From Sulfitobacter sp. EhC04 (lineage in GTDB: Bacteria; Pseudomonadota; Alphaproteobacteria; Rhodobacterales; Rhodobacteraceae), in contig NZ_LXYI01000008.1 in assembly GCF_001650875.1 (NCBI RefSeq), forward strand, positions 62,266 through 126,265: a stretch of 64,000 nucleotides of DNA, in the 5' to 3' direction. The translations under genes were made by a program, and so were the position numbers. The notes under the pieces were generated by a model. It searched no databases. It had not been told where the DNA came from and saw only the letters and a program-made list of their open reading frames with translations. Positions 15,882-24,532 of the stretch are shown here, piece after piece. Every line of letters begins with the position of its first letter. The first letter of the stretch is position 1.

Positions 15882-16760
15882 CTAGGGTCCTTCCGCGCGC
15901 ACCTTGCGCCGCCGCGCCAGCACAACAAGGTTCGACAGGAACAGCGCGCCCACCACAATGCCGCCGCCCAGCAACGCGTAGCTCCCCGGGTCTTCCCCGA
16001 CAAAGAGCCATGCCAGCAGCGGCGCAAACACCGATTCCAGCAACACAAGAAGCCCCACTTCTGCCGAGGTGATGTAGCGCGGCCCCAGCGCCAGCAAAAC
16101 CGAACTGCACAGAATGAATCCCACATGCATTGCCACCAGCGGTGCCTGGTCCAACGGCATTGTACCGGGCTGCGCCCAGGGCAGGATCACCAGCGCCCCC
16201 AGCACATAACCCAGCGCCACGCCGGGCACCATCGACACCTGCCGAACCAGCCGCACAGCGGTCAGCCCCGCAGCGAAGATCGCCGAGACCGCCAGCGCCA
16301 GCAGGTCGCCCGCCAGCGATGCATTCGCCGTCTCGCCCGAACCATAGGCGATTACCGCGAGGCCCGGAAGCACCGCCGCCATTGTCAGATACATGCGAAG
16401 GCTAAGCCGCTCGCCCAGCGCGACGCGGCTGAACAGGGCCGCAAAAACCGGCAATGAGGCGATGATGAAAACAACATTGGCAACCGAGGTGAGGCTGACC
16501 GCGATCACGAACAGCACGCCGCTGGCACCGATGGCGATCACATAGATCACGCCGGGCCATCCGGTCCGCCAGAACGCGCGGAAGGGCGCAGCCCCCTGCG
16601 AGACAAGCAGGGCTGCAAAAATCAGCACCCCCACCAGAAAGGCGCGCCAGAATGCGACGGTCAGCGCCGGGGCATCAATCAGGCGCACAAACAGGGAATC
16701 CGGCACGACGCACAGCACGCCGAACAACGTGATGAGCAGGCCCTTGAGTTGATCGTTCAT
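15882..16760 (-). CDS. EamA-family (DMT) transporter
   Basis: Inner-membrane protein of 292 aa with ten predicted helices in two EamA repeats (for example SLTSVANVVFIIASLPVFAA in repeat 1 and ALGPRYITSAEVGLLVLLES in repeat 2). It ends with a basic tail ARRRKVRAEGP on the cytoplasmic side. The start overlaps the end of a doubtful frame (16757-17041) as ATGA. The substrate is unknown. It is not closely similar by eye to the other two EamA proteins in the window. Confidence 0.9.
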   Translation of the reverse strand: MNDQLKGLLITLFGVLCVVPDSLFVRLIDAPALTVAFWRAFLVGVLIFAALLVSQGAAPFRAFWRTGWPGVIYVIAIGASGVLFVIAVSLTSVANVVFIIASLPVFAALFSRVALGERLSLRMYLTMAAVLPGLAVIAYGSGETANASLAGDLLALAVSAIFAAGLTAVRLVRQVSMVPGVALGYVLGALVILPWAQPGTMPLDQAPLVAMHVGFILCSSVLLALGPRYITSAEVGLLVLLESVFAPLLAWLFVGEDPGSYALLGGGIVVGALFLSNLVVLARRRKVRAEGP

Positions 16761-17041
16761 GCTGTATCGGTGACCGATTTTCCGGACCGGGTAAAGAGCG
16801 GACCATAAACGACATCCGGGGCAGATTCGGCACCTTTGCCAGCCAGACGGGAAAAATCCGGCACCTGCACCGCATTCGGGTCAATTTTATCTCCCAAATA
16901 CCGGCTGCCCCCTCGGCGGCGGCAACAGGCGAACCCGCGGTCACCCCAGTGCAGGCGGCTGACAGGATTGGGCTGACAGACTTGCCTCAGGGCGACAGGC
17001 AAGCCACCTGAAACGACGCTTTCCGCACACCCTGCCGCCAA
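16757..17041 (-). CDS. doubtful short frame upstream of EamA gene
   Basis: A 94-codon frame whose stop overlaps the EamA start as ATGA, the usual sign of a coupled gene in this genome. Its last 45 residues (KIDPNAVQVPDFSRLAGKGA and onwards) look protein-like, but the first half is Cys/Arg-rich and looks like out-of-frame DNA. It could be the degraded end of a larger gene, or chance. I recognise no family. The rest of the gap to 17315 shows only a possible promoter. Confidence 0.25.
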   Translation of the reverse strand: MAAGCAESVVSGGLPVALRQVCQPNPVSRLHWGDRGFACCRRRGGSRYLGDKIDPNAVQVPDFSRLAGKGAESAPDVVYGPLFTRSGKSVTDTA

Positions 17042-17216
17042 AGGACGCCGCAGCAGCCAGATCGGAACACCCTTGAATTCGGTCGCAGCGCGCTATGCTT
17101 TCAAAACAATCACCTGGTTGAGCATGTGATACGCTCACCGCAACGGGACAGATGGCCCCCATGGGCTTGACCTTTCGGGGGCGAGTGCGTGAAACTCTGC
17201 TGGCACCCTCAGGGGT

Positions 17217-17246
17217 TTGACAAAAAACATGCAGGTCAACTGTATC
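17217..17246 (+). promoter_or_regulatory. possible sigma70 promoter of the substrate-binding protein gene
   Basis: TTGACA at 17217-17222 and TGTATC at 17241-17246, 18 bases apart, 70 bp before the ATG at 17316. The -35 is perfect, the -10 is weak. A second TTGACC lies about 50 bp upstream. Confidence 0.4.
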
Positions 17247-17315
17247 ACCCGGTGTCCGGCAAAGGCACCAAAAAGGCGGGCCATCGACATCCCGCCGACA
17301 ACAGAGAGGAAGACA

Positions 17316-18998
17316 ATGACTTATCTGACACGCACCGGCAAACCGCTCCCGCAATCCATTCTGGATTCTGCTGAGGCTGCGAAAAAAGACCCGGTAAACC
17401 GCAGGGAATTCCTGGCGCTCGCCAGTGCATTCGGTGCGACCGCCGCGACCGCCTATGGCATGATCGGAATGACACCGCCCGCCTACGCGGATGCACACGC
17501 CAACATGAAAGAGGGCGGCACCGTCCGCATGCAGATGGAAGTGCGCGCCCTCAAGGATCCGCGCACCTACGACTGGTCGCAGATCGCGAACTATTCGCGC
17601 GGTTGGCTGGAATATCTCGCCATCTGGGAAAACGACGGTACATTCAGCCCTGCCCTGCTGGAAAGCTGGGAAATCAACGACGACGCCACTGAGTACACGC
17701 TGAACGTCCGCCAGGGCGTCAAGTGGAACAACGGTGACGATTTCACCGCCGAAGACGTGGCGCGCAACATTACCGGCTGGTGCGACAAGTCACTTGAAGG
17801 CAACTCCATGGCGGGCCGTTTCGCGTCGCTGATCGACGAAGAATCCGGTCAGGCCATCGAAGGTGCAATCGAAGTTGTCGACAGCCATACGGTCAAACTG
17901 AAGCTGCCGGTTTCCGACATCACCCTGATTCCGGGTATGGCGGATTATCCCGCCGCAATCGTACCTGCGGACTTTGACGCCAACAACATGGTCGACAACC
18001 CGGTCGGCACCGGCCCCTACCTGCCTGAATCGCTCGAAGTGGGCGTGAAGGGCGTGCTGGTCAAGAACCCCGATCACACCTGGTGGGGCACAGAGGTCTA
18101 TGGCGGCCCCTACATCGACCGTCTGGAATACATCGACTACGGCACTGATCCATCCGCCTGGATCGCCGCAGCCGAGGCCGAAGAGGTCGATGCCTTCTAT
18201 TCCATGGAAGGCGAATACATCGACATCATGAGCACGCTGGACGGCTGGGTCGAAAACTCCATCGCCACCGCCGCCACCATCGTGATCCGGCCCAACCAAC
18301 TGGCCGAGGTCGATGGCAAGAAACCCTACGAGGACAAGCGGGTGCGGCAGGCCATTGCCATGGCCGTCGACAATGCCATCGTGCTTGAGCTGGGCTATGC
18401 CGGGCGGGGCCTTGTCGCCGAAAACCACCACGTCGGCCCGATGCACCCGGAATATGCGGAACTGCCCGCGCGCAAGGTCGATCCTGCCGCCGCCAAGGCG
18501 CTGATGGACGAAGCGGGCTTTGGCGATTTCGAGCATGAGCTGATCTCGATCGACGATGCCTACCGCAAGGATTCCACCGACGCGGTTGCGGCGCAGTTGC
18601 GCGACGCAGGCATCAACGTCAAGCGGACCATCCTGCCCGGTTCGACGTTCTGGAACGACTGGACGAAGTACCCCTTCTCCTGCACCAACTGGAACGCGCG
18701 CCCACTGGGCGTACAGATCTGGGCGCTGGCCTATCGCAGCGGTGAAGCATGGAACGAATTCGGTTACGCCAACCCCGAATTCGACGATCTGCTGTCCCAG
18801 GCTCTGGCAATCGCGGATGTGGACAAGCGCCGCGAACTGATGGCCAAGGGCGAAGCGATGCTGCAAGACGATGGCGTCACGATCCAGCCCTACTGGCGGT
18901 CGCTCTACAACCACACCAAGGAAGGTCTGGTTGGCGCGGCGCACCACATCGGCTTTGAATACCATCCCGCGCGAATGGCCTGGACCGGCGACGCATAA
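17316..18998 (+). CDS. ABC transporter substrate-binding protein, family 5 (peptide/nickel type), Tat-exported
   Basis: Periplasmic solute-binding protein of 560 aa. The N-terminus has a twin-arginine signal ([20 protein letters not shown], about residues 29-48) with a cleavage region near PAYADAHA. The mature part is a SBP_bac_5 domain ([60 protein letters not shown]). The ATG at 17316 follows AGAGAGGAAG; the longer frame from 17217 lies over the promoter. No permease or ATPase genes follow. The stop is followed at once by a 96 bp repeat and then a terminator, so this is an orphan binding protein. Ligand unknown (oligopeptide, opine or similar). Confidence 0.88.
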   Translation: MTYLTRTGKPLPQSILDSAEAAKKDPVNRREFLALASAFGATAATAYGMIGMTPPAYADAHANMKEGGTVRMQMEVRALKDPRTYDWSQIANYSRGWLEYLAIWENDGTFSPALLESWEINDDATEYTLNVRQGVKWNNGDDFTAEDVARNITGWCDKSLEGNSMAGRFASLIDEESGQAIEGAIEVVDSHTVKLKLPVSDITLIPGMADYPAAIVPADFDANNMVDNPVGTGPYLPESLEVGVKGVLVKNPDHTWWGTEVYGGPYIDRLEYIDYGTDPSAWIAAAEAEEVDAFYSMEGEYIDIMSTLDGWVENSIATAATIVIRPNQLAEVDGKKPYEDKRVRQAIAMAVDNAIVLELGYAGRGLVAENHHVGPMHPEYAELPARKVDPAAAKALMDEAGFGDFEHELISIDDAYRKDSTDAVAAQLRDAGINVKRTILPGSTFWNDWTKYPFSCTNWNARPLGVQIWALAYRSGEAWNEFGYANPEFDDLLSQALAIADVDKRRELMAKGEAMLQDDGVTIQPYWRSLYNHTKEGLVGAAHHIGFEYHPARMAWTGDA

Positions 18999-19094
18999 GC
19001 GCCCCGCCTTGAACTTGAATCGCCAATACCCTGCCGCGCTGCGCGCTCTCGGGACATTGGCGAAGTGGGATGATTCAGGTTAAAGGCGGGACGC
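18999..19094 (-). repeat. 96 bp palindromic repeat, copy 2
   Basis: Same element as at 13748 but on the minus strand. It begins at the base after the stop codon of the substrate-binding protein gene. The inner core (minus-strand CCCGAGAGCGCGCAGCGCGG) is identical in all three copies; most differences fall in the 16 bases after GCGTCCCGCC. Confidence 0.85.
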
Positions 19095-19121
19095 TGTAAA
19101 CACCGATCCCGTCAGACAACC

Positions 19122-19149
19122 AAGGGCCGCGTTCATCGCGGCCCTTTTT
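19122..19149 (+). terminator. rho-independent terminator of the binding-protein gene
   Basis: AAGGGCCGCG pairs with CGCGGCCCTT across a five-base loop, followed by a T-run. It is 123 bp beyond the stop, on the far side of the 96 bp repeat, so the repeat is inside the transcript. Confidence 0.85.
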
Positions 19150-19151
19150 CT

Positions 19152-19376
19152 TTGGCGTGGTCGCACTTGCCGCAATATGCGAACAATCCCGCCTTGCTTG
19201 CCGACGCGCCAGGCGCGTCATTTGATATCGACATCAGATACAACCAGACACTGGATAGCGTTGTGGTCAGCCGGGGTGGCGAGGCGCTGGCCATTCTTCA
19301 GGGCATGCACGAGGCGGACATTCCCGATATCGACATCATTGGCCCGCCACAGGCAACCATAGCCACCCAGGCGTAA
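19152..19376 (+). pseudogene. possible C-terminal remnant of an RTX-like protein
   Basis: Frame of 74 codons without a good start or ribosome site, directly after a terminator. The part SFDIDIRYNQTLDSVVVSRG and GEALAILQGMHEADIPDIDI resembles the C-terminal end of hemolysin-type calcium-binding (RTX) proteins, where a GxxxALLQG-like phrase is common. I read it as a gene fragment left after a rearrangement, not as a working gene. It could also be a small unknown protein. Confidence 0.3.
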
Positions 19377-19384
19377 CGCTTCGC

Positions 19385-20245
19385 TCAGACCGCCGCCTTG
19401 CGCATCTCGTCAAGGTAGATTTCCCGCAGGCGCGGGGCCACCCGGCCCGGCGTACCGTCGCCCAGCGCCACGCCGTCGATCTCTACCACCGGCATGACAA
19501 AAGCCGAGGCCGAGGTGGTAAAGGCCTCGTCGGCCTCCTTGGCCTCGTCGATGGTAAAGTTGCGCTCTTCCACTTCCATCTGCGCCTCGCGGGCGAACCG
19601 CAGCACCGCCGCGCGGGTGATACCGTGCAGGATGTCGTTGCTAAGCGCGCGGGTGATGATCCTGTTGCCCTTGACGATATAGGCGTTGTTCGATGTCCCT
19701 TCGGTCACAAAACCGTCCTCGACCATCCAGGCATCATCGCAGCCGGCCTTCTTGGCCATCATCTTGCCCATGCTGGGATACAGCAGTTGCACCGTCTTGA
19801 TGTCGCGGCGGCCCCAGCGGATATCCTCGATGCTGATCACCTTGGCACCCTTCCTGGCGGCCGGGCTATCAGCCATCCCCGGCTTGTTCTGGGTGAACAG
19901 CACAATCGTCGGCTCCGTGTCCTCTGCCGGAAAGGCAAAGTCGCGATCCCCGTCAGACCCGCGCGTGATCTGCAAATACACCAACCCTTCGTTGATCTCG
20001 TTCAGCCGCACCAATTCGCGATGCACCTCCAGCAGATCGTCCTTGCTGATCGGGTTTTTCATCTCCAACTCGTTCAGCGAGCGGCTGAGGCGCACGGCAT
20101 GGCCGTCGAAATCAATCAGCTTGCCATCCAGCACGGATGTGACCTCGTACACCCCATCCGCCATCAGGAAGCCCCGGTCAAAGATCGAGATCCTGGCCTC
20201 GTCCTCGGGGAGGTATTCGCCGTTTACATAGACGGTTCTGGACAA
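19385..20245 (-). CDS. dat: D-amino-acid transaminase (class IV PLP)
   Basis: PLP enzyme of 286 aa that exchanges amino groups between D-amino acids and 2-oxo acids (for example D-Ala + 2-oxoglutarate to pyruvate + D-Glu). Family marks: YLPEDEARISIFDRGFLMAD near the start, the Lys in GRRDIKTVQLLYPSMGK, and DGFVTEGTSNNAYIVKGNRI. TTG at 20245 is the best start because AGAGGGAAG lies eight bases before it and the length then fits Dat; an ATG nine codons upstream has no ribosome site. It lies behind dgcN-dgcA, which would remove D-Glu, but an unrelated AT-rich gene has come in between. Confidence 0.88.
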   Translation of the reverse strand: MSRTVYVNGEYLPEDEARISIFDRGFLMADGVYEVTSVLDGKLIDFDGHAVRLSRSLNELEMKNPISKDDLLEVHRELVRLNEINEGLVYLQITRGSDGDRDFAFPAEDTEPTIVLFTQNKPGMADSPAARKGAKVISIEDIRWGRRDIKTVQLLYPSMGKMMAKKAGCDDAWMVEDGFVTEGTSNNAYIVKGNRIITRALSNDILHGITRAAVLRFAREAQMEVEERNFTIDEAKEADEAFTTSASAFVMPVVEIDGVALGDGTPGRVAPRLREIYLDEMRKAAV

Positions 20246-20261
20246 TTCTAACTTCCCTCTT

Positions 20262-20828
20262 CTAATTTCCATGACTTTGGTTTGCAGGAGCACGTGGTTT
20301 CACTCGATTATCATCGCGCTCCCATTTTCTGACAATTGAGGTTAGTTCGGACCAAGCTTTCGGGTTTGCTTGACGTCTACGATCTTCAATGTATGCAAAA
20401 AACGAATTGTGCGCCTTCGTCATAGCACGTTGTCTTGCAATCCGAATGACTTCTTCGTCAAAAATGTTCTGATGTATTCCTCGACTTAGGCTTTCGTAGA
20501 AGTTTAATAGCTTAATCAGATCGGCTTGAACGGTACTACCCTTTACAAATTTTGACTTCACTTCTTGTACTGGGACAGGTTCATTTCTGTTGAAGTAGTC
20601 AAATTCCTCTTGCAGCGGACCTGAATACCAAGTGTGGTCGTATTTTTGGAGAGCCTCCTGCGCGGCAATTCGCCTGCTCCAATCGTGCTGTTGCTCATCA
20701 ATTTCTTTTATTGTTCGCAGTTCCCATTTCGCACCCCTCAACTGAAGCACGGCGAAAATAAATCCAACAAGCAACAGAATGACGTTGGCTACGCCAATCC
20801 CAATTGTCCAAAGTTCAAATTTGGTCAT
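20262..20828 (-). CDS. DUF4760-like membrane-anchored protein, AT-rich insert
   Basis: Protein of 188 aa with one N-terminal membrane helix (ELWTIGIGVANVILLLVGFI) followed by a soluble, charged, helical part (EIDEQQHDWSRRIAAQEALQ; LLNFYESLSRGIHQNIFDEE). This is the layout of DUF4760 proteins, whose role is unknown. Base composition is far more AT-rich than the genes around it and codon use differs, so it was probably acquired. The ATG at 20828 follows GGGGAAC; two upstream ATGs in frame are possible. It separates dgcA from dat, with gaps of 35 and 16 bp. Confidence 0.7.
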   Translation of the reverse strand: MTKFELWTIGIGVANVILLLVGFIFAVLQLRGAKWELRTIKEIDEQQHDWSRRIAAQEALQKYDHTWYSGPLQEEFDYFNRNEPVPVQEVKSKFVKGSTVQADLIKLLNFYESLSRGIHQNIFDEEVIRIARQRAMTKAHNSFFAYIEDRRRQANPKAWSELTSIVRKWERDDNRVKPRAPANQSHGN

Positions 20829-20863
20829 AGTGTGTTCCCCGTAGTTGCTCATGCAGTAAAGCA

Positions 20864-21829
20864 CTAGCCCCATAGGTCAGGCAACGGCGGATGCACCCCG
20901 GCGTCGTCGAACGTCAGGGCATTCTCGCGGTCCTCGCCCAGAAGCAGCGGCCCGTCAAGATCAACCACACGGGCCCCCTGGGCGACCAGTGTCGCGGGCG
21001 CCATCGCCAGCGATGATCCGACCATGCAGCCGACCATCACGTCATAGCCTTCTGCCAGCGCCGCAGCCCGCAGTTCCAGCGCCTCGGTCAGGCCGCCGGT
21101 CTTGTCCAGCTTGATGTTGACCACATCGTATTTTCCCTTGAGATGCGGCAGGCTGGTCCGGTCGTGGGCGCTCTCATCCGCGCAGACAGGCACTGGCCGG
21201 TCCACTCCGATCAGGGCGTCATCCTCGCCCGCAGGAAGCGGTTGCTCCACCAGCGCCACACCAAGGCGGACCAGATGCGGGGCAAGGTCGGCATAGACCG
21301 CAGCCGACCAGCCCTCATTCGCATCCACGATGATGGTAGATTTCGGCGCACCCGCCCGGACGGCCTCCAGACGGGGCATGTCGTCCGGCGTCCCCAGCTT
21401 GATCTTCAACAGGGGGCGGTGGGCATTTTTGGCCGCCTGCGCCTGCATCTCGGCAGGCTCGGCCAGCGACAGGGTGTAGGCGGTGATCTCCGGCCGCGGC
21501 TTTGACAGCCCGGCCAGTTCCCACACCCGCTTTCCGGCGCGCTTTGCCTCCAGGTCCCACAGGGCGCAATCCACCGCGTTGCGCGCAGCCCCCGCGGGTA
21601 AAAGATCATAAAGACCCGCGCGGGACAGATCACCGCTCAACCCCTCGATCTGCGCGGCGACACTGTCCAGCGTTTCATCATAGCGCGCATAGGGCACACA
21701 TTCTCCCCAGCCGGTCACGCCATCCGCATGGATGCGCACCGTCAGCACCTTCGCTTCGGTCCGCGAACCGCGCGAGATGGTAAAGACCTGTGCCAGCGGG
21801 AAAACATCCCGGCTCACTTCAATGCGCAT
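20864..21829 (-). CDS. dgcA: N-acetyl-D-glutamate racemase / dipeptide epimerase DgcA
   Basis: Enolase-superfamily enzyme of 321 aa of the L-Ala-D/L-Glu epimerase group. The metal and base residues are in family positions: LLKIKLG (KxK-type loop), STIIVDANEGW, VALVEQPLP, VCADESAHD and YDVVNIKLDKTGGLTEAL. Next to a DUF1611 gene this is best read as DgcA of the marine D-glutamate pathway, which turns N-acetyl-D-Glu into N-acetyl-L-Glu. The ATG at 21829 follows GAGGAGCGGTC; the ORF upstream of it overlaps dgcN and is not needed. Alternative: a murein dipeptide epimerase (ycjG-like). Confidence 0.85.
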   Translation of the reverse strand: MRIEVSRDVFPLAQVFTISRGSRTEAKVLTVRIHADGVTGWGECVPYARYDETLDSVAAQIEGLSGDLSRAGLYDLLPAGAARNAVDCALWDLEAKRAGKRVWELAGLSKPRPEITAYTLSLAEPAEMQAQAAKNAHRPLLKIKLGTPDDMPRLEAVRAGAPKSTIIVDANEGWSAAVYADLAPHLVRLGVALVEQPLPAGEDDALIGVDRPVPVCADESAHDRTSLPHLKGKYDVVNIKLDKTGGLTEALELRAAALAEGYDVMVGCMVGSSLAMAPATLVAQGARVVDLDGPLLLGEDRENALTFDDAGVHPPLPDLWG

Positions 21830-21887
21830 GACCGCTCCTCTTTTTGGCCAAAAATATCCAATCCCGAACGCGCTGCGGTCGCGACGG

Positions 21888-22889
21888 TCAAAGGGCTTCC
21901 AGCGCCTCGGCCAGACGCGCGGCACCATGGCGGAACGGATCTACCGCAGGCAAGCCCAACTCGGCCTCTACCTTCTTGAGGTAGTCATCGGCTTCCTGCT
22001 CGGACATATGTTGCGTGTTCACCGAAATGCCAACCACCTTGCAGTCCGGGTTGGCCACCCGCGCCAGGGTCAGCGCCACATCGCGCACCGCTTCCATCGA
22101 GGGCGGCGTGTAATCGGGCAGGCCCCGCATGTGCGGGCGGGTCGGTTCATGGCACAGGATCAGCGCATCGGGCTGTCCGCCATGGATCAGCGCAAGCGTC
22201 ACGCCGGAGTAGCTGACATGGAAAAGGCTGCCCTGCCCCTCGATGATGTCCCAGTGATCGGGGTCGTTGTCCGGTGTCAGATATTCCACGGCACCGGCCA
22301 TGAAATCGGCAATCACCGCGTCCAGCGGCACGCCTGAGCCGGTGATCAGGATACCGGTTTGACCGGTGGCGCGGAACGTGCTGTTCATGCCCCGTTCGCG
22401 CATCGCCACGTCCAGCGCCAGCGCCGTGTACATCTTGCCCACGGAACAATCGGTGCCGACGGCCAGCACCCGCTTGCCCGTACGTTTCTTGCCGTTGGCG
22501 ATCGGGTATTCCACATTCGGCACCCGCACATCATGCAGGGTGCGGCCATTCACCTGCGAAGCGGCGACCAGCACGCCCTCGTTGGCCAGCAGGTTGTGCA
22601 GGCCGGACGCCAGATCGAACCCCATGTTCAGCGCCTCTACCAGCACTTCTTTCCAGGCAGCAGAGATCACGCCGCCCCGGTTGGCCACGCCGATCACCAG
22701 CGTCTTGGCTCCGGCTTCCTTTGCCTCGGCCAGGGTCATGTCGGTCAGGCCCACATCGGCCTTGCACCCGTCCATGCGGAACTGGCCCACTGCATTTTCC
22801 GGGCGCCAGTCCTTGATGCCCTGGGCCACCTTCGCGGCAAGTTGGTCAGGCGCGTCGCCAAGGAACAACAGATATGGGGTCTCGATCAT
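21888..22889 (-). CDS. dgcN: DUF1611 protein, D-glutamate N-acetyltransferase DgcN
   Basis: Protein of 333 aa of the DUF1611 family. The C-terminal P-loop domain has RVLAVGTDCSVGKMYTALAL (about residues 147-166), then RATGQTGILITGSGVPLDAV and IEGQGSLFHVSYSGVTLALI. In marine Proteobacteria this family includes DgcN, which acetylates D-Glu with acetyl-CoA; its product is the substrate of DgcA, encoded next. The ATG at 22889 follows GGAGAG; an earlier start adds 14 codons. It is divergent from mcl1 across about 250 bp, which hold no other gene. Confidence 0.85.
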   Translation of the reverse strand: MIETPYLLFLGDAPDQLAAKVAQGIKDWRPENAVGQFRMDGCKADVGLTDMTLAEAKEAGAKTLVIGVANRGGVISAAWKEVLVEALNMGFDLASGLHNLLANEGVLVAASQVNGRTLHDVRVPNVEYPIANGKKRTGKRVLAVGTDCSVGKMYTALALDVAMRERGMNSTFRATGQTGILITGSGVPLDAVIADFMAGAVEYLTPDNDPDHWDIIEGQGSLFHVSYSGVTLALIHGGQPDALILCHEPTRPHMRGLPDYTPPSMEAVRDVALTLARVANPDCKVVGISVNTQHMSEQEADDYLKKVEAELGLPAVDPFRHGAARLAEALEAL

Positions 22890-23140
22890 GGCAGGCTCTC
22901 CAATAAAGTGATTTGTCACATCTTCCCCCATCTGGCACGCAAATCGATTGCAATTCCGCAGACGCCAGCATCAGGGCGACAAGTTTTCAGCGCCAAGCCT
23001 GAAATATGCGCAAGAATATTGCAACCACCCTCCCCAGGCGATGCTGCACCTGCGAAATCCGGCTTGCAGCTTGCCACGCAATTTAATACCTGCTGACATC
23101 AGGAAAATCGCAATATTATTTCGCCACGAGGAAACCCGCC

Positions 23141-24100
23141 ATGTCCTTCCGCATTCAACCCACACCGCCCGCCCGCCCGAACCGTTGCCAGTTGTTCGGC
23201 CCCGGTTCCAACAAGAAGCTCTTTGAAAAGATGGCGGCCTCTGCAGCGGATGTGATCAATCTCGATCTGGAAGATTCGGTTGGGCCCAACGACAAGGACA
23301 TGGCCCGCGCCAATGTGATCGAGGCGATCAACACCGTCGACTGGGGCAGCAAGACCCTTTCGGTGCGCATCAACAGCCTTGATACGCCCTATTGGTATCG
23401 CGACGTAGTCGATCTTCTGGAACAGGCCTCCGAACGGCTCGACATGATCATGATCCCGAAAGTGGGCTGTGCCGCAGACATCTATGCTGTCGATGCCCTG
23501 GTGACAGCGATTGAGGCCGCCAAGGGACGCAGCAAGCGGATCGCGCTTGAGGTCATCATCGAATCCGCGGCCGGCATTGCCCATGTAGAGGAGATCGCCG
23601 CATCCTCTCCCCGGTTGGAGGCGATGAGCCTGGGTGCAGCCGATTTTGCGGCGTCCATGGGGATGCAAACCACCGGGATCGGCGGCACGCAGGAAAACTA
23701 CTACATGCTGCACGAAGGCCAGAAACACTGGTCCGACCCCTGGCATTGGGCGCAGACCGCCATTGTCGCCGCCTGCCGGACCCACGGTATCCTGCCGGTT
23801 GACGGCCCCTTTGGCGATTTTTCGGACGACGAAGGCTGCCGGGCGCAGGCGCGACGCTCTGCGACGCTGGGCATGGTCGGCAAATGGGCCATCCACCCCA
23901 AGCAAATCGCAATCTCCAACGAGGTCTTCACCCCCTCGGAAGAAGCGGTCGCCGAAGCACGCGAAATCCTGGCCGCGATGGAGCAGGCAAAAGCGAATGG
24001 TGAGGGTGCGACAGTCTACAAGGGGCGGTTGGTCGATATCGCCAGCATCAAGCAGGCCGAAGTAATCGTTCGCCAATCAGAAATGATTGCGAACAGCTAG
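23141..24100 (+). CDS. mcl1: L-malyl-CoA / beta-methylmalyl-CoA lyase
   Basis: Mg2+-dependent lyase of 319 aa in the HpcH/CitE family. It splits beta-methylmalyl-CoA to glyoxylate and propionyl-CoA and makes malyl-CoA from glyoxylate and acetyl-CoA in the ethylmalonyl-CoA pathway. Family marks: QLFGPGSNKKLFEKMAASAA, DVINLDLEDSVGPNDKDMAR, LEVIIESAAGIAHVEEIA, and the Mcl1-type middle GMQTTGIGGTQENYYMLHEG. Length equals Rhodobacter Mcl1 (318 aa). AGGAAA lies before the ATG. Together with accA nearby it concerns acetate and C2 assimilation, which suits acetyl units from taurine. Confidence 0.92.
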   Translation: MSFRIQPTPPARPNRCQLFGPGSNKKLFEKMAASAADVINLDLEDSVGPNDKDMARANVIEAINTVDWGSKTLSVRINSLDTPYWYRDVVDLLEQASERLDMIMIPKVGCAADIYAVDALVTAIEAAKGRSKRIALEVIIESAAGIAHVEEIAASSPRLEAMSLGAADFAASMGMQTTGIGGTQENYYMLHEGQKHWSDPWHWAQTAIVAACRTHGILPVDGPFGDFSDDEGCRAQARRSATLGMVGKWAIHPKQIAISNEVFTPSEEAVAEAREILAAMEQAKANGEGATVYKGRLVDIASIKQAEVIVRQSEMIANS

Positions 24101-24121
24101 GGCCAGATCGAAATAGCGGGC

Positions 24122-24144
24122 CGACCCCTTTTGACAGGGGGTCG
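24122..24144. terminator. hairpin between mcl1 and the 43 aa gene
   Basis: CGACCCC pairs with GGGGTCG around a nine-base loop, between two convergent genes. There is no T-run, so its role as a terminator is uncertain. Confidence 0.45.
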
Positions 24145-24146
24145 AC

Positions 24147-24278
24147 TCAGACCGCCTGCTGTTGCACCGGCGGCAGCTGACCGGCGGCGTCGCTGTCAAA
24201 GCTGACCCGATGCTGGTATATCGCCATGGCCACCACCGTGCCGAGCATGCCCGCGAGGATGTAATTTACCAGCGCCAT
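24147..24278 (-). CDS. 43 aa single-pass membrane protein
   Basis: Short gene convergent with mcl1. Product starts MALVNYILAGMLGTVVAMAI, a single membrane helix, followed by a polar tail YQHRVSFDSDAAGQLPPVQQ. AAGGGG lies eight bases before the ATG at 24278. The charge pattern and ribosome site argue for a real gene. It is divergent from accA across 254 bp that otherwise hold only a promoter region. The function is unknown. Confidence 0.65.
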   Translation of the reverse strand: MALVNYILAGMLGTVVAMAIYQHRVSFDSDAAGQLPPVQQQAV

Positions 24279-24532
24279 CTTTGGCCCCTTTGCAAACATT
24301 TTTCTGCCTTGATCTGAGCCTCACCCTTCCCCCGCCCTGGCATTTTCGCAAGAAATACAAGGGAAACACTCTGTTTCCACTGCGCTTTACACCTTAATTT
24401 CGCCGCATTTGCCCTACTGTTCCCAGTGGAGAAACACGGGGCAATTCACCCGCGCCCGCGCCGCCCCGATGCCGCCGCGTTGCAAAGCACCGCAACTGCG
24501 GCCATATATCGGGCAACAAGGCGGAGCATCAC

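Noticed and set aside
17790-18965. 391-codon minus-strand frame over the binding-protein gene
   Set aside because: Shadow frame with Val/Asp/Gly bias typical of reversed codons; no family match.
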